A stretch of 64,000 nucleotides of DNA from Marasmius tenuissimus (lineage: Eukaryota; Basidiomycota; Agaricomycetes; Agaricales; Marasmiaceae): NCBI GenBank assembly GCA_029532415.1, contig JAQOTA010000020.1:186001-250000 (forward strand). The letters are read 5' to 3'. Each line of letters starts with the position of its first letter. Position 1 is the first letter of the stretch. The position numbers and the translations under genes are program-made. Below, one piece after another: positions 35,321 to 47,390 of this stretch. The notes beneath the pieces are model-generated. The model was not told where the DNA came from and did no database searches. It worked only from the letters and a program-made list of their open reading frames with translations.

Positions 35321-36073
35321 CAAGATACTTGTGGCGGCTGGCTCTCGTTATGCCGTTCAAACTTTAGTGGAAGGTGAGGAGAAGGAGGAAAGAAGGAGTA
35401 CGTTTGTACCTCGGCTTTGTTTTGTGACCATATGCCCAGACAGACCTCACCTGTGCATCAACGATATCATCCTGAGATGATAGCTGGAAGCATGATATTA
35501 CCTATTACGGCTTGATTAATCCTTGATACCCCCGATAGAACCCATCTCTCAACCCTGAGTGCGGGACTCAACCGCTGCAGACTCGCAGTCTCTTCTTCTG
35601 ATTCTGCTTAGGCCCGTAGGCCCGAATCTGATGAGCAACAGGCAAAATTCAATCACAAGCGCCCGAAGGTAAAGTTACCACAACGAAAAGACCGGGGTGG
35701 AGGCAGACGAGGACACTTTGAACCTGGGAAGCGCTCTGAATGATTCAAGGTAGAGCGTACATGTGTGTAAAAAAGGTAGTAGAACGAGATCCAGTTTTTG
35801 TTGCGCCAAATTTGATGACCAAACTCCGCTCCATCCGCGAGTTCTAAGAACCATATTGCTCTTCAGTCTCGATGAGGTATAGCACCAAAGCGAGTCTCAC
35901 CATCATGGACTATCAACGTTAAATGTCCCGACCAACCCAGTCCCACTAACTGAGTGAGCAGAGGTGACCTGCTGTCGATGAATACGAATCCGCCAAAAAG
36001 GAATATCAAACATACTGTCGACACGACATCTCCTTACAAACGCGGTCTCTTATCTGAGATATTGATCAGTTTT

Positions 36074-36635
36074 TTATTTCGGAATTTCTTGTAAGTCTCT
36101 TGCCATTTTGAAGTCCTGGACCAGACCTTCATCGACCGGTTCCAACGTTATGCTGGTAAAAGATCCTGGAAGTCTCAGCACGCCGACGTAATTCAAAGTT
36201 TTCCTGACTTTCACCACGTTGCGCTCCTGCGGATGCAACGTCCCAGATGTAAATGCTCGACGTTGAGGCTTAATGGTGACAAGCAGAACTTTTGAGGATA
36301 CGTTCCTTTGGATGATAATGTCTCCGATTGGAAATTGTCTGAACATATTTCCGTACTGGGCCCTGGGGCTATAAGAACGATAACGAAGGTTATGCCCACA
36401 ATTTACTCACCAGGTAAACCACTTCCCTCCTGTTGTTGTGGTATACATTCGTGGTCATGTTTGTAGTTGCATTACCCGTCACACTCTGTATGGTGGCATA
36501 GTCACCTATCTCAAAATTCCTGGCATTAGTGAGAAAGTTATTTACGACAGTCTGACCGGTCAGTCGAATAAAAAAAAAACAGAGGGCCTCAAGATCAGGG
36601 CAGGAAGAGAATACGAAACGACTCTCACATAGCAC
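36074..36635 (-). pseudogene. Small protein X, copy 3, lacking a clear start
   Basis: Exon 1 (to about 36413) carries NARNFEIGDYATIQSV and an Asn/Thr-rich stretch. Exon 2 starts YGNMFRQFPIGDIIIQRN and ends at 36074, including VRKTLNYVGVLRLPGSF. The two exons join in phase, but the ATG found at this place in X2 is not conserved, and upstream sequence gives only a GTG-initiated frame. It lies about 45 nt upstream of the Y3 start region, keeping the X-then-Y order. Confidence 0.5.
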
Positions 36636-36639
36636 CTAT

Positions 36640-39600
36640 ATATGTGAGCCCTTTGGTGATTTCTCATCACCAATCTATCCAGTCGCATACTACACCCGAT
36701 CGTATATATATCGCCCGTCACAGCTTTGACGTTGTTTCAAAGATGATGACGATGCATTCAGAGATCCCACTTCAATCGAACTTCTGATGTATTCAGCAAG
36801 TCGTCCATCAACGATCTTACGATTGGACTGCCCAAAGAGAAGGTAAGTAGTGAGCAAATGCCAAGAGCATCGTGCTGGAAGCGTGGGTCAGGAATTGTAT
36901 ATGGATAGAAATCTCGATGTGATCGACCAACGTGGGTGGGGGCGACGTAACTATTCTGTGAGAATTAGGTGTCCCCAAGTGTGGCTCAAAACCCCATAAT
37001 ACAGCTATGTAGGATCCAATGTCAACAGATTGTCTTCCGAATGATTTTGCACGATAACTTAATGAGACGAGACTGGATAGAATCAAGACCCAGAAACCGC
37101 ATGAAGCATTTCGGATTGTCCCTCACTCCTCGAGCTAATTGACGGCGTGCTCGCAGTTGGTAACCACAATCCTCATAATCAATCACGTTACTCTGATGAG
37201 CGTTTCCAATTGCGAACAATGCCTTACCAAGGTAGGGACTACGATTGAGCGCTGACATCAAACTGGCGGGCGTGTCGTCAATGTTGGATGGAACGTCATA
37301 ACACAATCAAATTATACTCAGGAAGTCAAGAACACGGGAGAATAGCCCGCGAAAGATCGCCATGGTAATAAAGAAAGGTGATAATATGGCTTTGATGTGT
37401 CGCCGAAACCGTGGTTAGCACTACAGGCGCTTCCCACGACCAACATTGTGGACTCGGGTGCAAGCCCATTCCCTTGCTATCGAGTTTACAAGTACTTCAT
37501 CCGAGCTTTCGACTATCTCCAGGGTACTAGCTATTACTCCCGATACCTCATTGACAAGTGCTTGAAGAGTCAAGCACACTCAGGCTCACCTTTGCCCACC
37601 CAAGAATCCAGCTCTCGAGTATAGATCCTAAAGCCAATTGTGTGGTAAAAGGGACTCGTTCGCCTTCGCAACCACACGACCTCTGTTCAAATTTCATCCC
37701 CCACAAGGCGCTGCCAACCGTCAATGGAGCTCATGATATCATGATATGAGAACAGTGTGCTGAGCGGGTTTCAGGTGCTCCATGAGGTGACCCTTAAAGG
37801 TAAATGAGGCCCAGCTCTCCTTCCACGGCGGAGAATTTGAAAACTCGACAAGTGCGGCTGCAACAATTCGAAGTTGTGGACTACTGGGAACGCGAAGATT
37901 GAGAAGATGAATACGAGACGTTACAGAAACTCACGCAAGTTACCAGCAAGCGTGAATGCCGCCAACTTTGAAGGAAGATCATAGCGGTCGACTCTCTGTC
38001 AGATAGAATGAGGATAGATGATTAGCGGGGTCGGATTCAAGCGATACGACTGGGAAAGACGCACAGGAACCGTCTCGAGCTCTATGTGGGAACGCAAGAG
38101 CATAGAGTTTCGATAGCGTTAGGCCATTACAATACCACTGGCCTCTTCATAACATTTACAGTTGCTTTCCTTCCCGTAGAATCCGCCTGCTCGAGACAAT
38201 CAACGCGGATACCTAGACAGAAAAGCAATTCATCAACGGCATAGTCTAGCTGTATGCACGCATTTCGTTCAACGAATGTCATGATTACTAATTGTACCGA
38301 CCAGCACACAACACTGATCGAACGGCGGAATCAGTGAGTTGTGTACTTGGGAAGATAATGAAGTCTGGAAGATGCAGCACGAGGAATATCCCCAATCGTT
38401 TGCATACCAGGTTAACTTTGACGAGGCACAATAAACATACGAACTCAGCTCACCCCACCAATTTCAGTCATCCGTCAGCTTGATGGATGCCCCAATATCG
38501 TTCAGGGCCGGAACGCTCGATGAAGGCTTTATTCTAACGTCAAGGCAATAGAATCAATTGAGTACTGGCGGAGTGTCGTCAGGAATCCCTAGCGAGATTC
38601 AAGGATAGAAGATTAGCTGGGAGGAACTCGAGAAACAGGTGGGAGAGACGCACAGAAACCCCTCAGAATCATGCCGTGCCCTCGAGACTCGAGTAAACGT
38701 GAGAGTGTGAAGGATTGAAAACATTAGGTTTGTCCGTATCAGCTTGGGTGCTAGGGAGTCCACCTGCAAAAAACACATAACGCAGACCGTTACTATCAGC
38801 CAGAGAACTAACTCGCAATCAGATTAGTAAACGGAGCAAGACTCGTTGCTCCATGGCCGAATGTCCGGAGCCCAACACGCCACCCCTTCGTGGCCATGAT
38901 CATCGATAAGTAATCGACAATCACTCAAATTTATCTTCTCCCACCCGCGTTACCAGATCCCTATAGAAGGCCCAAGCAACACCAGAACGGTCGCATTGAT
39001 ATATCCCTTGGGGTCTTAAGGTGTTGTAGTGGCCGTACCCTCCAAAATACAAAAGCCATAGCAAGAGCGATGATCCACTACCAGAGCGAGCGAACGGTGG
39101 AGTTGTTCAATGCATACAACCGACTAACTTGCGCAGGTGATATCAGTAATAGGAACAGGTTGCAAGGGAGGTCGGCGTATTTCCTAACCCGCTGGCCTGA
39201 CTGATGTGTGTATGTGTGGTTTTGTAGATCGCCCTGACCGTTCTGAGAACCCTTTTGATACCGTTTGCTGAGAGATGACCTGTGTTCCAGACGGCGAAGC
39301 TAGGAAAGCAAGAATAGCTGACGGACTTCACATACCTCTAGTCCATGGTTATTCATAAACTCGACGCATATCCTCCGCATCGGTATGCCGGAAAGCCATT
39401 CTTGTTGACACCCTGGGATGTTCGAAGGAAGGGGTGAGTTCCAACGAAGACAGAAACCAACCGACAGACATCACTCACCGATAAGACACAGCGTGTCGTA
39501 CACTGGGAAAAAACCCTCTGGGTCTGTACTGGCAAGGAACCACCATCTTCAGTAGAACGAGCTGGAAGATGTTTACCCTTCGGAAAGGCGACGAAACTAT

Positions 39601-42600
39601 GCTGTGCACATGAGAAGATTGTGCGCAAGTAGCTAGACGGCAGCCATGTGTTCAGACAAATGGATTGTTGTCTAAAGGAACGCGCTGAAAGAGCTTGAAA
39701 GAAGCAGATGAGACGACGAGGTGAAGGGTTCGGAAAACCGCACAGAAAGGCATGGGATAGGTTTTTTCTCTCTTCTCTTGTGTATCGTATCATACCCTCC
39801 AAAGCTAGAGCAAAGAGCACTAAGCATGACATTAGACATGAGCCTATATGAGACATCAGAAAATCAGACAACGTACCAATTATAGGCCCATCCGAAATCG
39901 AGCTTTAGGCGAAACTAGGCTCCAGCTGGCTTTTCGTCGATATCAGATGAAGTATTTGGGATAATCTTCAGATTCCGGCGAAAGAACTCACGAGGAAGTC
40001 AAGAAAAATTGTGGATGCTCGGAAAATCGACGTGGTGGTAAGAGTGAGAAACTGTGTGACATTAATGTGTCACAGAAGCGTAAACCGCAACCACAACCAT
40101 CATGATCTCTGAAGATGAGACTTCGTCTTCAAGCCTTTACTGGTTCCTATGGAAAATTGGACGCATCTGAGCTGGGAGGAAGTCTGCAGTACCTCGAGAT
40201 GGGGCGAGTAGATCTTTTTGCTCCGGGATCGATGCAATACAGTTTTCATTTGAGCTGTCTCGTTTATATTATAGCCTCCCGAGACTAGAGATCTCGAGCT
40301 CCGTCTCGGCAGGACACAGATTCAATATATACAAATACTCTCAGTCAACTCTTAACCATGATCGGTTTTGACGGGTAGTCGTCAAGATGGACGGCGGGGG
40401 TAGGGTATACGGAATGAGTACTGATGAGGCCTGTAATTAGGCTCTTTAAAAGCTGTGAGGGTGGCCGTAGAACATATCTACTCAATTACGAGAAGGCTAG
40501 TACACGTGTACCTGTATTTTCAATATTCTACAAGCGCACAAAATTCACTTCTTCCTTAGTGAGTTACATAACCAGCCAGCTTTCTCCAGATCATATCAAC
40601 ACACCATGTAGTCGAATTACAAGTCTTCCAGTAGCGCAGGGCACGCAGATTCTAATTATTGTATGGTGATGGGAACGTGCTACTGGGCTACTCCGCTATT
40701 TTAAGGGATTCTAATCCATCTGTGAAGCCAAAGAGAATTTAAATGATGCTTGAAGTACTGAATAATGAGCTTACCAGCGACTTCTAATTTCCCAGACCTC
40801 CATTACTAGACCAGCAGATGTAGCCACCAGATTGGCCGTGCAGCAGTCACATGTCTAGCATGTAGCTCTGACACGATCGTGTTTATCTGGGTGTTTTTGT
40901 TGCTCTGACGTGACTCTAGCTATGGTTCCCTGCTGTATTCAAGTGGCTCCTTTGAATTCATAATGGCCACTTTTACCTCCCATTCAGTGAAGCCAATTCC
41001 ATCGACAATCAGTATGGCAGCCTCAGGGTTACCACCAGAATCACACAGGATGTCGGAAAAATCCTGCCGGTTTGATAAGGTCTGATGAGGGCCGTAAGGC
41101 TCGATAAGATAACATTCAATATGAGCGCTTACCATAAATGGGGACTTATCACAAGAGGTGGGTAGGGTCGACAGATCCCTCAACCACTTCAGAATTATTG
41201 CATGACATCCTACTACATGTATACTAGGACAACTATTGACAACTTACTTTGACTTCCTGACCTGTTTTAGTACCTTGGGATATGTTTTTGTATGCTGGCA
41301 GTACACTTATGAGGCCTTGTGGGCACTTGCAAGGCGGAGGCAATTCCATCAATTACGGTGCCGAATACATTATGGAGCCTTACGGAGCAAATCAGCCCTT
41401 ATAAGCGGTCAGGAGGGCTGTCGGTATTACAAGGCGGCCAACAAATTTCCAACAGAGGATATATGAATTCAATATACACCTGACAGAGCCAGGTTTCCTG
41501 CCCTTGACACTTGAAGATTAGCCATTTTTCACGGTTGAGCAGGTACCAATGACAGCGGGCCCCAGGGCATGATAGCCTGGTAGGAGGTGGGAATATTTGA
41601 ACCATTTTGTGTTATGTGACCACTGGAACTGTTAAAAATACGATTGCAATGCCCCAAGCCAATACCTATTACCGCTGTATAACTCCGTGACTGTAGCCTC
41701 ACCTCGAGTGGGTGTGAAGGCTGTTTTCCAGTGCGCGGACGAGTCAGGGTCTCGGACTTTGTTGGCCTATTGGTGGCTAGAACTTAGGACTATTTCATGA
41801 TGCAGATGCCCCAGTGGGGAGTGCCGTCACAGAGGGGGTGCATTTGGAAGGGTCTCTGGCTTCAATCAACGTCACCATACACTCTGTACACTTTATGGAG
41901 CCTCAATCAAGCCAGGAATTGCGACTCTCAGCGGGATCTTGACGTTAGCGCCCAACCGGCACCTCGGCAATTCAGATAGCCGGGCTATGTTTTCGACAAT
42001 TGTAATATGTATGGCGGCACTACAGGTCCTGCAAGGGTACAGAGCCAGCATTTGGTATCTGAAGTCCTCAAGCAGTCTACCTGAGTCATACGGGAGTTCA
42101 TTCCCGAGCCTGACCCTGAATACCATCACAATCTATGAACCGCCCCTTTTATGCTACCTCATATCAACTCGCAAAAGGCCTTTGAACTGGGATGATTGTC
42201 CCGACCATTTCAAATAATCCAAAATCATAGATGATTACTTCATGAATTTATTGAGGATTCACCAGCTCCATTCCATGATTTTTGAGCCTCAAACAATGAA
42301 AAGAAATAAAACAGTGACATCCGAGATTGCCGGTGGATCCCCTTGCATTGTCCATCTAATATCCGCAGAATTGTTCACCCTGTATCTTGCTGGACTGGTT
42401 TTATGGGATTATCAGATGTCATATGGTGACTCTGAGCTGCTTTGGCCGCTGTATGTTCATGATTTTGGTGAGACAAGTGAGAAGGGCTTCAAATAAATGA
42501 AATCAAACCTTCTGAACTTGACCTTGCAGAAATAGTGCCCCGAAGTTGTGGGGTCAAAGGCAAGCCCAAACACAAAGTACTAAAGTTGAACACTTCATTG

Positions 42601-43131
42601 TGCAGAGCAATTGGGGAGTACCATTTTATAATAAGTGCTGGCAGCTGGGGTACCGAGGCATGCTGCGACACTTTATTTTGAATAACTTATACCTGCTAGG
42701 GCTTAGCATTTGTCTACCTTAAGCACTGTGAGCACGGTTGTGTATGTTGCTTATGACTACCTTTGGATGCTGAGGGCGGTGAAAGTTAATAGGGCTGCAG
42801 AACATGCATGTGGTTTGCTGATACCAGGGGCTGCTAGTGAGTGATTCCGTGCCACTAGAGCATCAGGTTTTTCCGAGTAGACGGCGCCTCAGGGCGGGAG
42901 GATTTCAATCATCTACCATGCATAAATATGGTTCACTACACACTGGAAGGATTCCAATTCTTCACCCCCAACAGCTTTTAATTCCCTATATGATGATGGA
43001 AACTGAATGGGTGGTAGGAGCTTGAAATGCACTGCTCATAATTAGAATCTATGTGCCCTACGGTACAAGGTTTAATTACAATTATCTTACATGGTCTCCT
43101 CATCATATGACGAAGTCATTGAAGGAGGCGT
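36640..43131. other. 6.5-kb gene-poor stretch
   Basis: No gene could be rebuilt. A 172-residue minus frame at 39871-39353 with a hydrophobic start (SCLMSCLVLFALALEGMI) has a plausible intron near 39475-39411 and may be a fragment of a real gene. The frame at 37306-37022 (minus) has protein-like composition but no partner exon. From 40.7 to 43.0 kb the DNA is of different texture, less GC-rich with many short frames on both strands, such as 41183-40920 minus and 42242-42496 plus, as expected of old repeats. Confidence 0.3.
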
Positions 43132-43592
43132 TCACAGTTCAACGGGGACACAGCCAGTGGAAAGGATGCTGCCTGAAAAAGGTAGTGATTAGAACGACAA
43201 TGATTGAGGGATATACAGACAACGTAGAAAAATTACCATGGGAGTTGTCCTTGCAGCATACGGCGTGAGCAGAGCTATTGTCAATTATCAACACTCTCTC
43301 CACGACTACAATAAAATAAACCCATTGAACTCACCAGGATCCACTGCCATCAACAAAAGCAACAGGACTGCATGTCAAGCCAATCTTCGTGTGTTTGTCT
43401 TTGATGGTGATTTTGAGATTTTTAAGGGCCTCCTTTGCATCAGGATCATTTGCTTTTTTAACATGTTCGCAGCACTGGATGGGCCCAGTAGAGCATTTGT
43501 CCGCGGGGCTTTATACTTCTGGAGCTTTCGGTAGGTGTGGCAACCGTTAGAGTGGCAATAACGGAGACGATAAAGAGCTGAGTGAATTTCAT
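43132..43592 (-). pseudogene. Hydrophobin H2, one frameshift
   Basis: A signal peptide ([18 protein letters not shown]) nearly identical to that of H4 starts at 43592. The hydrophobin domain, with all eight cysteines in class I spacing (C-x6-CC-x32-C-x11-C-x5-CC-x12-C), follows in three exons ending VPVEL and a stop at 43132. Between the signal peptide and the first cysteine the frame is off by one base. No splice repairs it. This is the least damaged of the three dead copies and could be recently lost or a sequencing-level error. It has no long Gly/Ser tract. Confidence 0.75.
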
Positions 43593-43672
43593 GGTGGCGA
43601 TACTTCGAGAGAGTGCTTGTTCAAAAGACTGGTGGTGTGTTCGGGTGACGAAATATGCTGGGTTTTGGAAGG

Positions 43673-43680
43673 CTTTTATA
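43673..43680 (-). promoter_or_regulatory. TATA box of hydrophobin H2
   Basis: TATAAAAG on the minus strand, about 80 bp before the ATG, within a block (ATGCTGG..TCTTTTATA) conserved at H3 and H4. Confidence 0.6.
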
Positions 43681-45003
43681 TGTCTTCGTAGACGCCACTG
43701 ACGCATTAAGTGGATTTGAGTTCCGTGGTCTTCGAACTTGAGTTCAACAAAGCCGCAGCGAGCACCGTGTCCAAGTGGAGCACGAGAGGGGGAGAGTGAA
43801 TACTTGCTTCGGGGTCAGTATAACCATTTGGGCTGTCCCGTTTGCTTGATTCATTCCAGATCCCTGGGACCTCCGGTCTGTAGCCCGTGAACAACTTTCA
43901 TTCGACCGTTAGAGATCGTAAGTTAGACGAAAGTCTCTCATCAGATGAGCGCTTCGGACTGTGTTACCAGCGAGGGTTGAACCAGTCGGGATTTCTGCGT
44001 CCTTTCAGATCTCCCTCGCCAAATGTTTGTTGTGCCGAGCGCCACCAACACGAGTGAGACAGAAAGCACTGTTGCCCGTCAGAAACAATGTGAAGACCTC
44101 ATGAGTGACGCAAACGACAGCATGCTACATCTCATAGCGCCCCGTGTTTCGATGGCTTGCGATAGTCCCTCGCTGAGGTGATCGAGAGAATATGTGCAGA
44201 ACCCTAATCCAAGCCCGAACAGAAGTGGGAGGGCATGAAAAGGTCCTCCACACGAGTATCTCAGCTCTAACTCTCAAAAACAATGATGGAGCCTCCACTT
44301 GGTTACGCTCCGTCTTGAGGCCACAAGTTACAGTCAAGACGTGGATTAGATCCACGATCATACGAGTTAATCAAAATCCGAGGACTTTTGCGCCAACTTG
44401 GGGCTTGAAGAACACAGAGACTCGGAAACTTGTGGTTTGAGCTTTAACCCCCATCTCCTTGAGCGTCCCTTGTGGAAGTCCCTCCGTATTTCAACTCAGA
44501 TGAAACGCAGGAGTTAGCTGCAGCCCCATCGAAAGCACAATGACGTGCTGGGATAAAATTTTTGGTCTCCCAACCAATGAACGTAGGTTCATGTGACCAC
44601 TGTGGCGGTTCGCGGAGCAATCCTAGCCCACGCTGCGGTAATTATCGTGATTTGGCCTCAAATATGAGTAGCATTATTCAAATGAGGACACGAGGCTTCT
44701 ATTTAGCGGCGCAGAGATGCCAAGTCGTTAGGAATTTGCCTCACAATACTCTGACACAGCTCCTCTGAGTCCTGCTATAGCCTCTCTGTGAAAACGAATA
44801 AAGAGATTCAGTGAGCCCACAAGGACCATCGGGCTCAGTAAAAGAATTGCCAAGCACACTGGAAAGTGTATACCAGATGAAAGCGGGTCAAAACCCGATT
44901 CACTCACCTCGGGAAGAAGTGCTCGCGAGGGGCTTCAAAAAACCGAAGAATTTTAGAGTGAGCCCTCTCGATTGGCACGCGATGGCGTCACAAAATAACG
45001 AAA
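43681..45003. other. Hydrophobin 5' flank and unassigned DNA
   Basis: 43.7-43.9 kb matches the 5' flanks of the other hydrophobin loci. 43.96-44.10 kb weakly resembles the repeats at 19.3 and 23.0 kb. The remainder has short frames only. Confidence 0.3.
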
Positions 45004-45370
45004 CGGGGGTGAGCAGAGCTATCGCTCAATGGTCAGCGATCTCCTTGATACTTCAGGGAGGGGAACCAATCAAACTTACCATCCTCCATTACCACCACCA
45101 ACAACAGTAATAGGACTACAATTAGAGCCGATGCCGAGGTTCAAGTCCTTGAGGACAATCCCGAGAAGGCCGAGGAAGCTTGCGAAGCCGGGTTCGCTCC
45201 CTTCGTGGACGGAGTCTCAGCACTGCATGGCACCAGTGTTACAGTTTCCACCACTTCCACCCGATCCGCCGTCAGATCCGCCACTGGACCCACCGTAAGG
45301 TGGACCACCGGGTGCGGCGACAGTAAGAGTAGCAAGGGCGGAGACGATGAAAAAGTTGGCTGAATTTCAT
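45004..45370 (-). pseudogene. Hydrophobin relic H3
   Basis: MKFSQLF starts at 45370. One extra T in a T-run then shifts the frame. In the corrected phase a short Gly/Ser stretch and NCNTGAMQC follow, but the next codon of the CC pair is a stop (TGA for TGC). The domain continues to CSPITVVGGGNGG and a splice donor. The second exon diverges after about 15 nt, at the edge of the duplicated segment. It is non-functional. Confidence 0.8.
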
Positions 45371-45443
45371 GATGAGGAAGAGGGTACTTGAATGGACGAC
45401 TGGTGGAGTGTTCAAGTGAAGAATTATGCTGGATTCTGAAAGT

Positions 45444-45451
45444 CTTTTATA
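45444..45451 (-). promoter_or_regulatory. TATA box of hydrophobin relic H3
   Basis: TATAAAAG on the minus strand about 75-80 bp before the former ATG, matching the positions at H2 and H4. Confidence 0.5.
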
Positions 45452-45936
45452 CTTTCTCAGAAACGCCACGGACTCATTGTTTGGATTTCATAGACGTTAT
45501 TTGACCCTTGACTGGACGAAGTCGTAACAAGGTTCGTGCCCGGGTGGAGCACGGAAAGTGACCGTAAACTGTGAATAGCCTTGAAAAACGAGGAGGGAGG
45601 GTGTTGTGTAGGGGTTAACAGTTACTAGTTTGGCTGTCTCGCTGGTTAGATATTTTGCCGATGGCAGAAAACTTCGGTCTTCATGAGGCGAACAACCGTT
45701 TTCGACTCTTCAGCGGGACTTTGAGTTGCCTAAATTTGCCGTTTGAAGTACCCTCCACGCAAAGATATCTTGTTAGACGAGCATTCAGGCGTACACATAC
45801 CAGTTGAGTGAATACCACTGAGTGGGCCGTGATACCTGCGAAGTCGACCCCTCGCCCGAAAAACAGTTGGCCATGACATACGCCACCAACTGTTTGAGAC
45901 AGCGCAGATAGCCACCCGTCTTCGGTAATAGAAACA

Positions 45937-46053
45937 CAGTGGAATACCTTATATCAAATAACATCATATGGAATAATAGGTCATATGGAATAACCATGAT
46001 ATGGAATGAGATTTTGGCTTCCCTGAGCATATTCCATATGAGGTATTCCACTG
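45937..46053. mobile_element. 117-bp MITE with CAGTGG termini
   Basis: Terminal inverted repeats CAGTGGAATACC / GGTATTCCACTG are perfect for 12 bp and degenerate further in, with several internal TATGGAATA copies. The right flank is TA and the left flank CA. Arm B of the duplication has the uninterrupted sequence AAAATACCTCA at this place, so this is a clean insertion at a TA target, as for Tc1/mariner-type elements, whose ends often begin CAGT. Confidence 0.8.
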
Positions 46054-46234
46054 TACCTCAAAAGTAGTAGGCAAATTCCTTCTGATTGCACATAACATTA
46101 CCACGTCCCAGAGTTGAACAATAGAAAGGATACACGTACTGTGACTGGCTAGGTGAGGGCTGACCCGACTAATAAGCACAACTCAAGTTTCAAGGTTTGA
46201 ATCGGGTGGCTTAGGAAGGATGATTCGCCCGGGA

Positions 46235-47320
46235 CTAACCCAACTCTGAACAAGACTCAGGAGAGAGGTGAAGTCCCAAATATCGAGGATGGCGCGTTTT
46301 TTCCGGTGTCACGAAGGCCTGACTACATAGAGAAGATCTGAGTCGGAAGATACTGGGCTCATGAAACCACGTAAGCCCCGGATGATCGCCACAGCAGGTG
46401 GATCGTAGTCCCTCGAAAGAGGTGCTCAACGTCAGTGCAGTCGAAGCATTCCACGCCGTTTCAAGCGTGGAATAAAAGACACGTCTCGAATTTTGTACAG
46501 ACGATGTCGTTTAGAACTGAGATAGTGCCCTTTCATGGTAAGTTCAAATGTATATCGTGGAGCGTCTAAAAACTTCTCGTTCGGATCATACGTCCTCATC
46601 CACCCTTAATTACCTCGGGCCACCGGCCACTCAGGCAGGTTAGAGGAAACTTCGTCTAGAGCTGGCCGCAACGACGAAAAGAACGGGGAGTGTGGTCGTC
46701 TGTACGATCTGGGCCGTCGACAATGAATGATAACTTGAAGGACGGATGAATAAATCGACGTACCCCACAGGGTGTTCTCTGTTGATTGTCTGTCATGAGC
46801 GAGTTTATGATAGATGATATTCCTCCACCGCTTGGGATGAATATTCTTGCGGGTAATTTCGAACTAGCTGACGCCTGGTCATTGGTCACTCGAGTGTACA
46901 GGAAGCTATGAGTCTGTGAGTGCAATCGTTTTGTCGGGCATTCGTCGATTTACAAGTGCTTCAACAGTAAATACAATCGGAATGAGTGATATGCCTTGAG
47001 GTGCACAAAATAAGAACCGTCGGCCGGGGGAACGGAGGGTCTACACATTTGATGCACTCCACAAAGAGACCCATTTGACCATTCGTTGCTTGGTTTATTC
47101 GGGCTTCCGTTTGAAGGGTTAAGGTAAATAAGATGTCTCCCATAGGCGACATGCATGGTTGTGTTACTAGAGGAATTGAAGCCAGTTTATCTAAGTTGTT
47201 CAATCAAGCTTTTTTTGAGTCCAGCGCATACAGAGACAGGGAGTCTAGTCTCACAACAACCATTGAGATGGTCGCTGTAGATGTCGACGATGGAGGTCGA
47301 GAGCCATGTTGGGTGCGGCC
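46235..47320 (-). pseudogene. Remains of an unidentified gene, arm A
   Basis: Minus-strand blocks IPSGGGISSIINSLMTDNQQ, VSFIPRLKR and PPAVAIIRGL match arm B equivalents (IQSGGGILCIMKPLMTDNQ, VSSIPRLERLAIRGY, YPAVVVNIRGS) in the same order but with stops and frame changes. Short leucine-rich blocks recall F-box/LRR proteins, without proof. Confidence 0.4.
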
Positions 47321-47390
47321 CGTCGCTAGCTGGACATTGGTGACGCTTACTCGTGACAAGGCTGTGTCACATAACACGCCAAAAACACCA

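Larger units (their letters stand above)
31230..36029 (-). pseudogene. Protein Y, copy 3, shattered by insertions
   Basis: Pieces lie in the order of Y2. An N-terminal segment at about 36029-35890 contains an early stop. The middle block is at 33250-32980 (NPRTHGWQYDLP, then VVACFEDQVSNFL), the next exon at about 32205-32055, and the 366-nt signature exon is intact in length at 31595-31230 (PVYLFVPPIPMER, YWSSDPNG, YARDHGYPELLPG). Between the pieces sit a 380-bp solo LTR, an approximately 600-bp insert with a minisatellite, and about 2.6 kb holding a LINE fragment and gene T3. The copy cannot make a full protein. Confidence 0.75.
45010..47390. repeat. Segmental duplication, arm A
   Basis: Collinear with 55180-57695 (arm B) at roughly 70-80% identity by eye. 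It covers the 5' part of a hydrophobin gene, its promoter, about 1 kb of upstream DNA and the remains of another gene. Landmarks are GTTTGGATTTCATA (45480 and 55840), CGAACAACCGT (about 45690 and 56042), CCGTGATACCTGCGAA (about 45828 and 56187) and GTGACGCTTACTCGTG (47340 and 57656). Confidence 0.8.
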
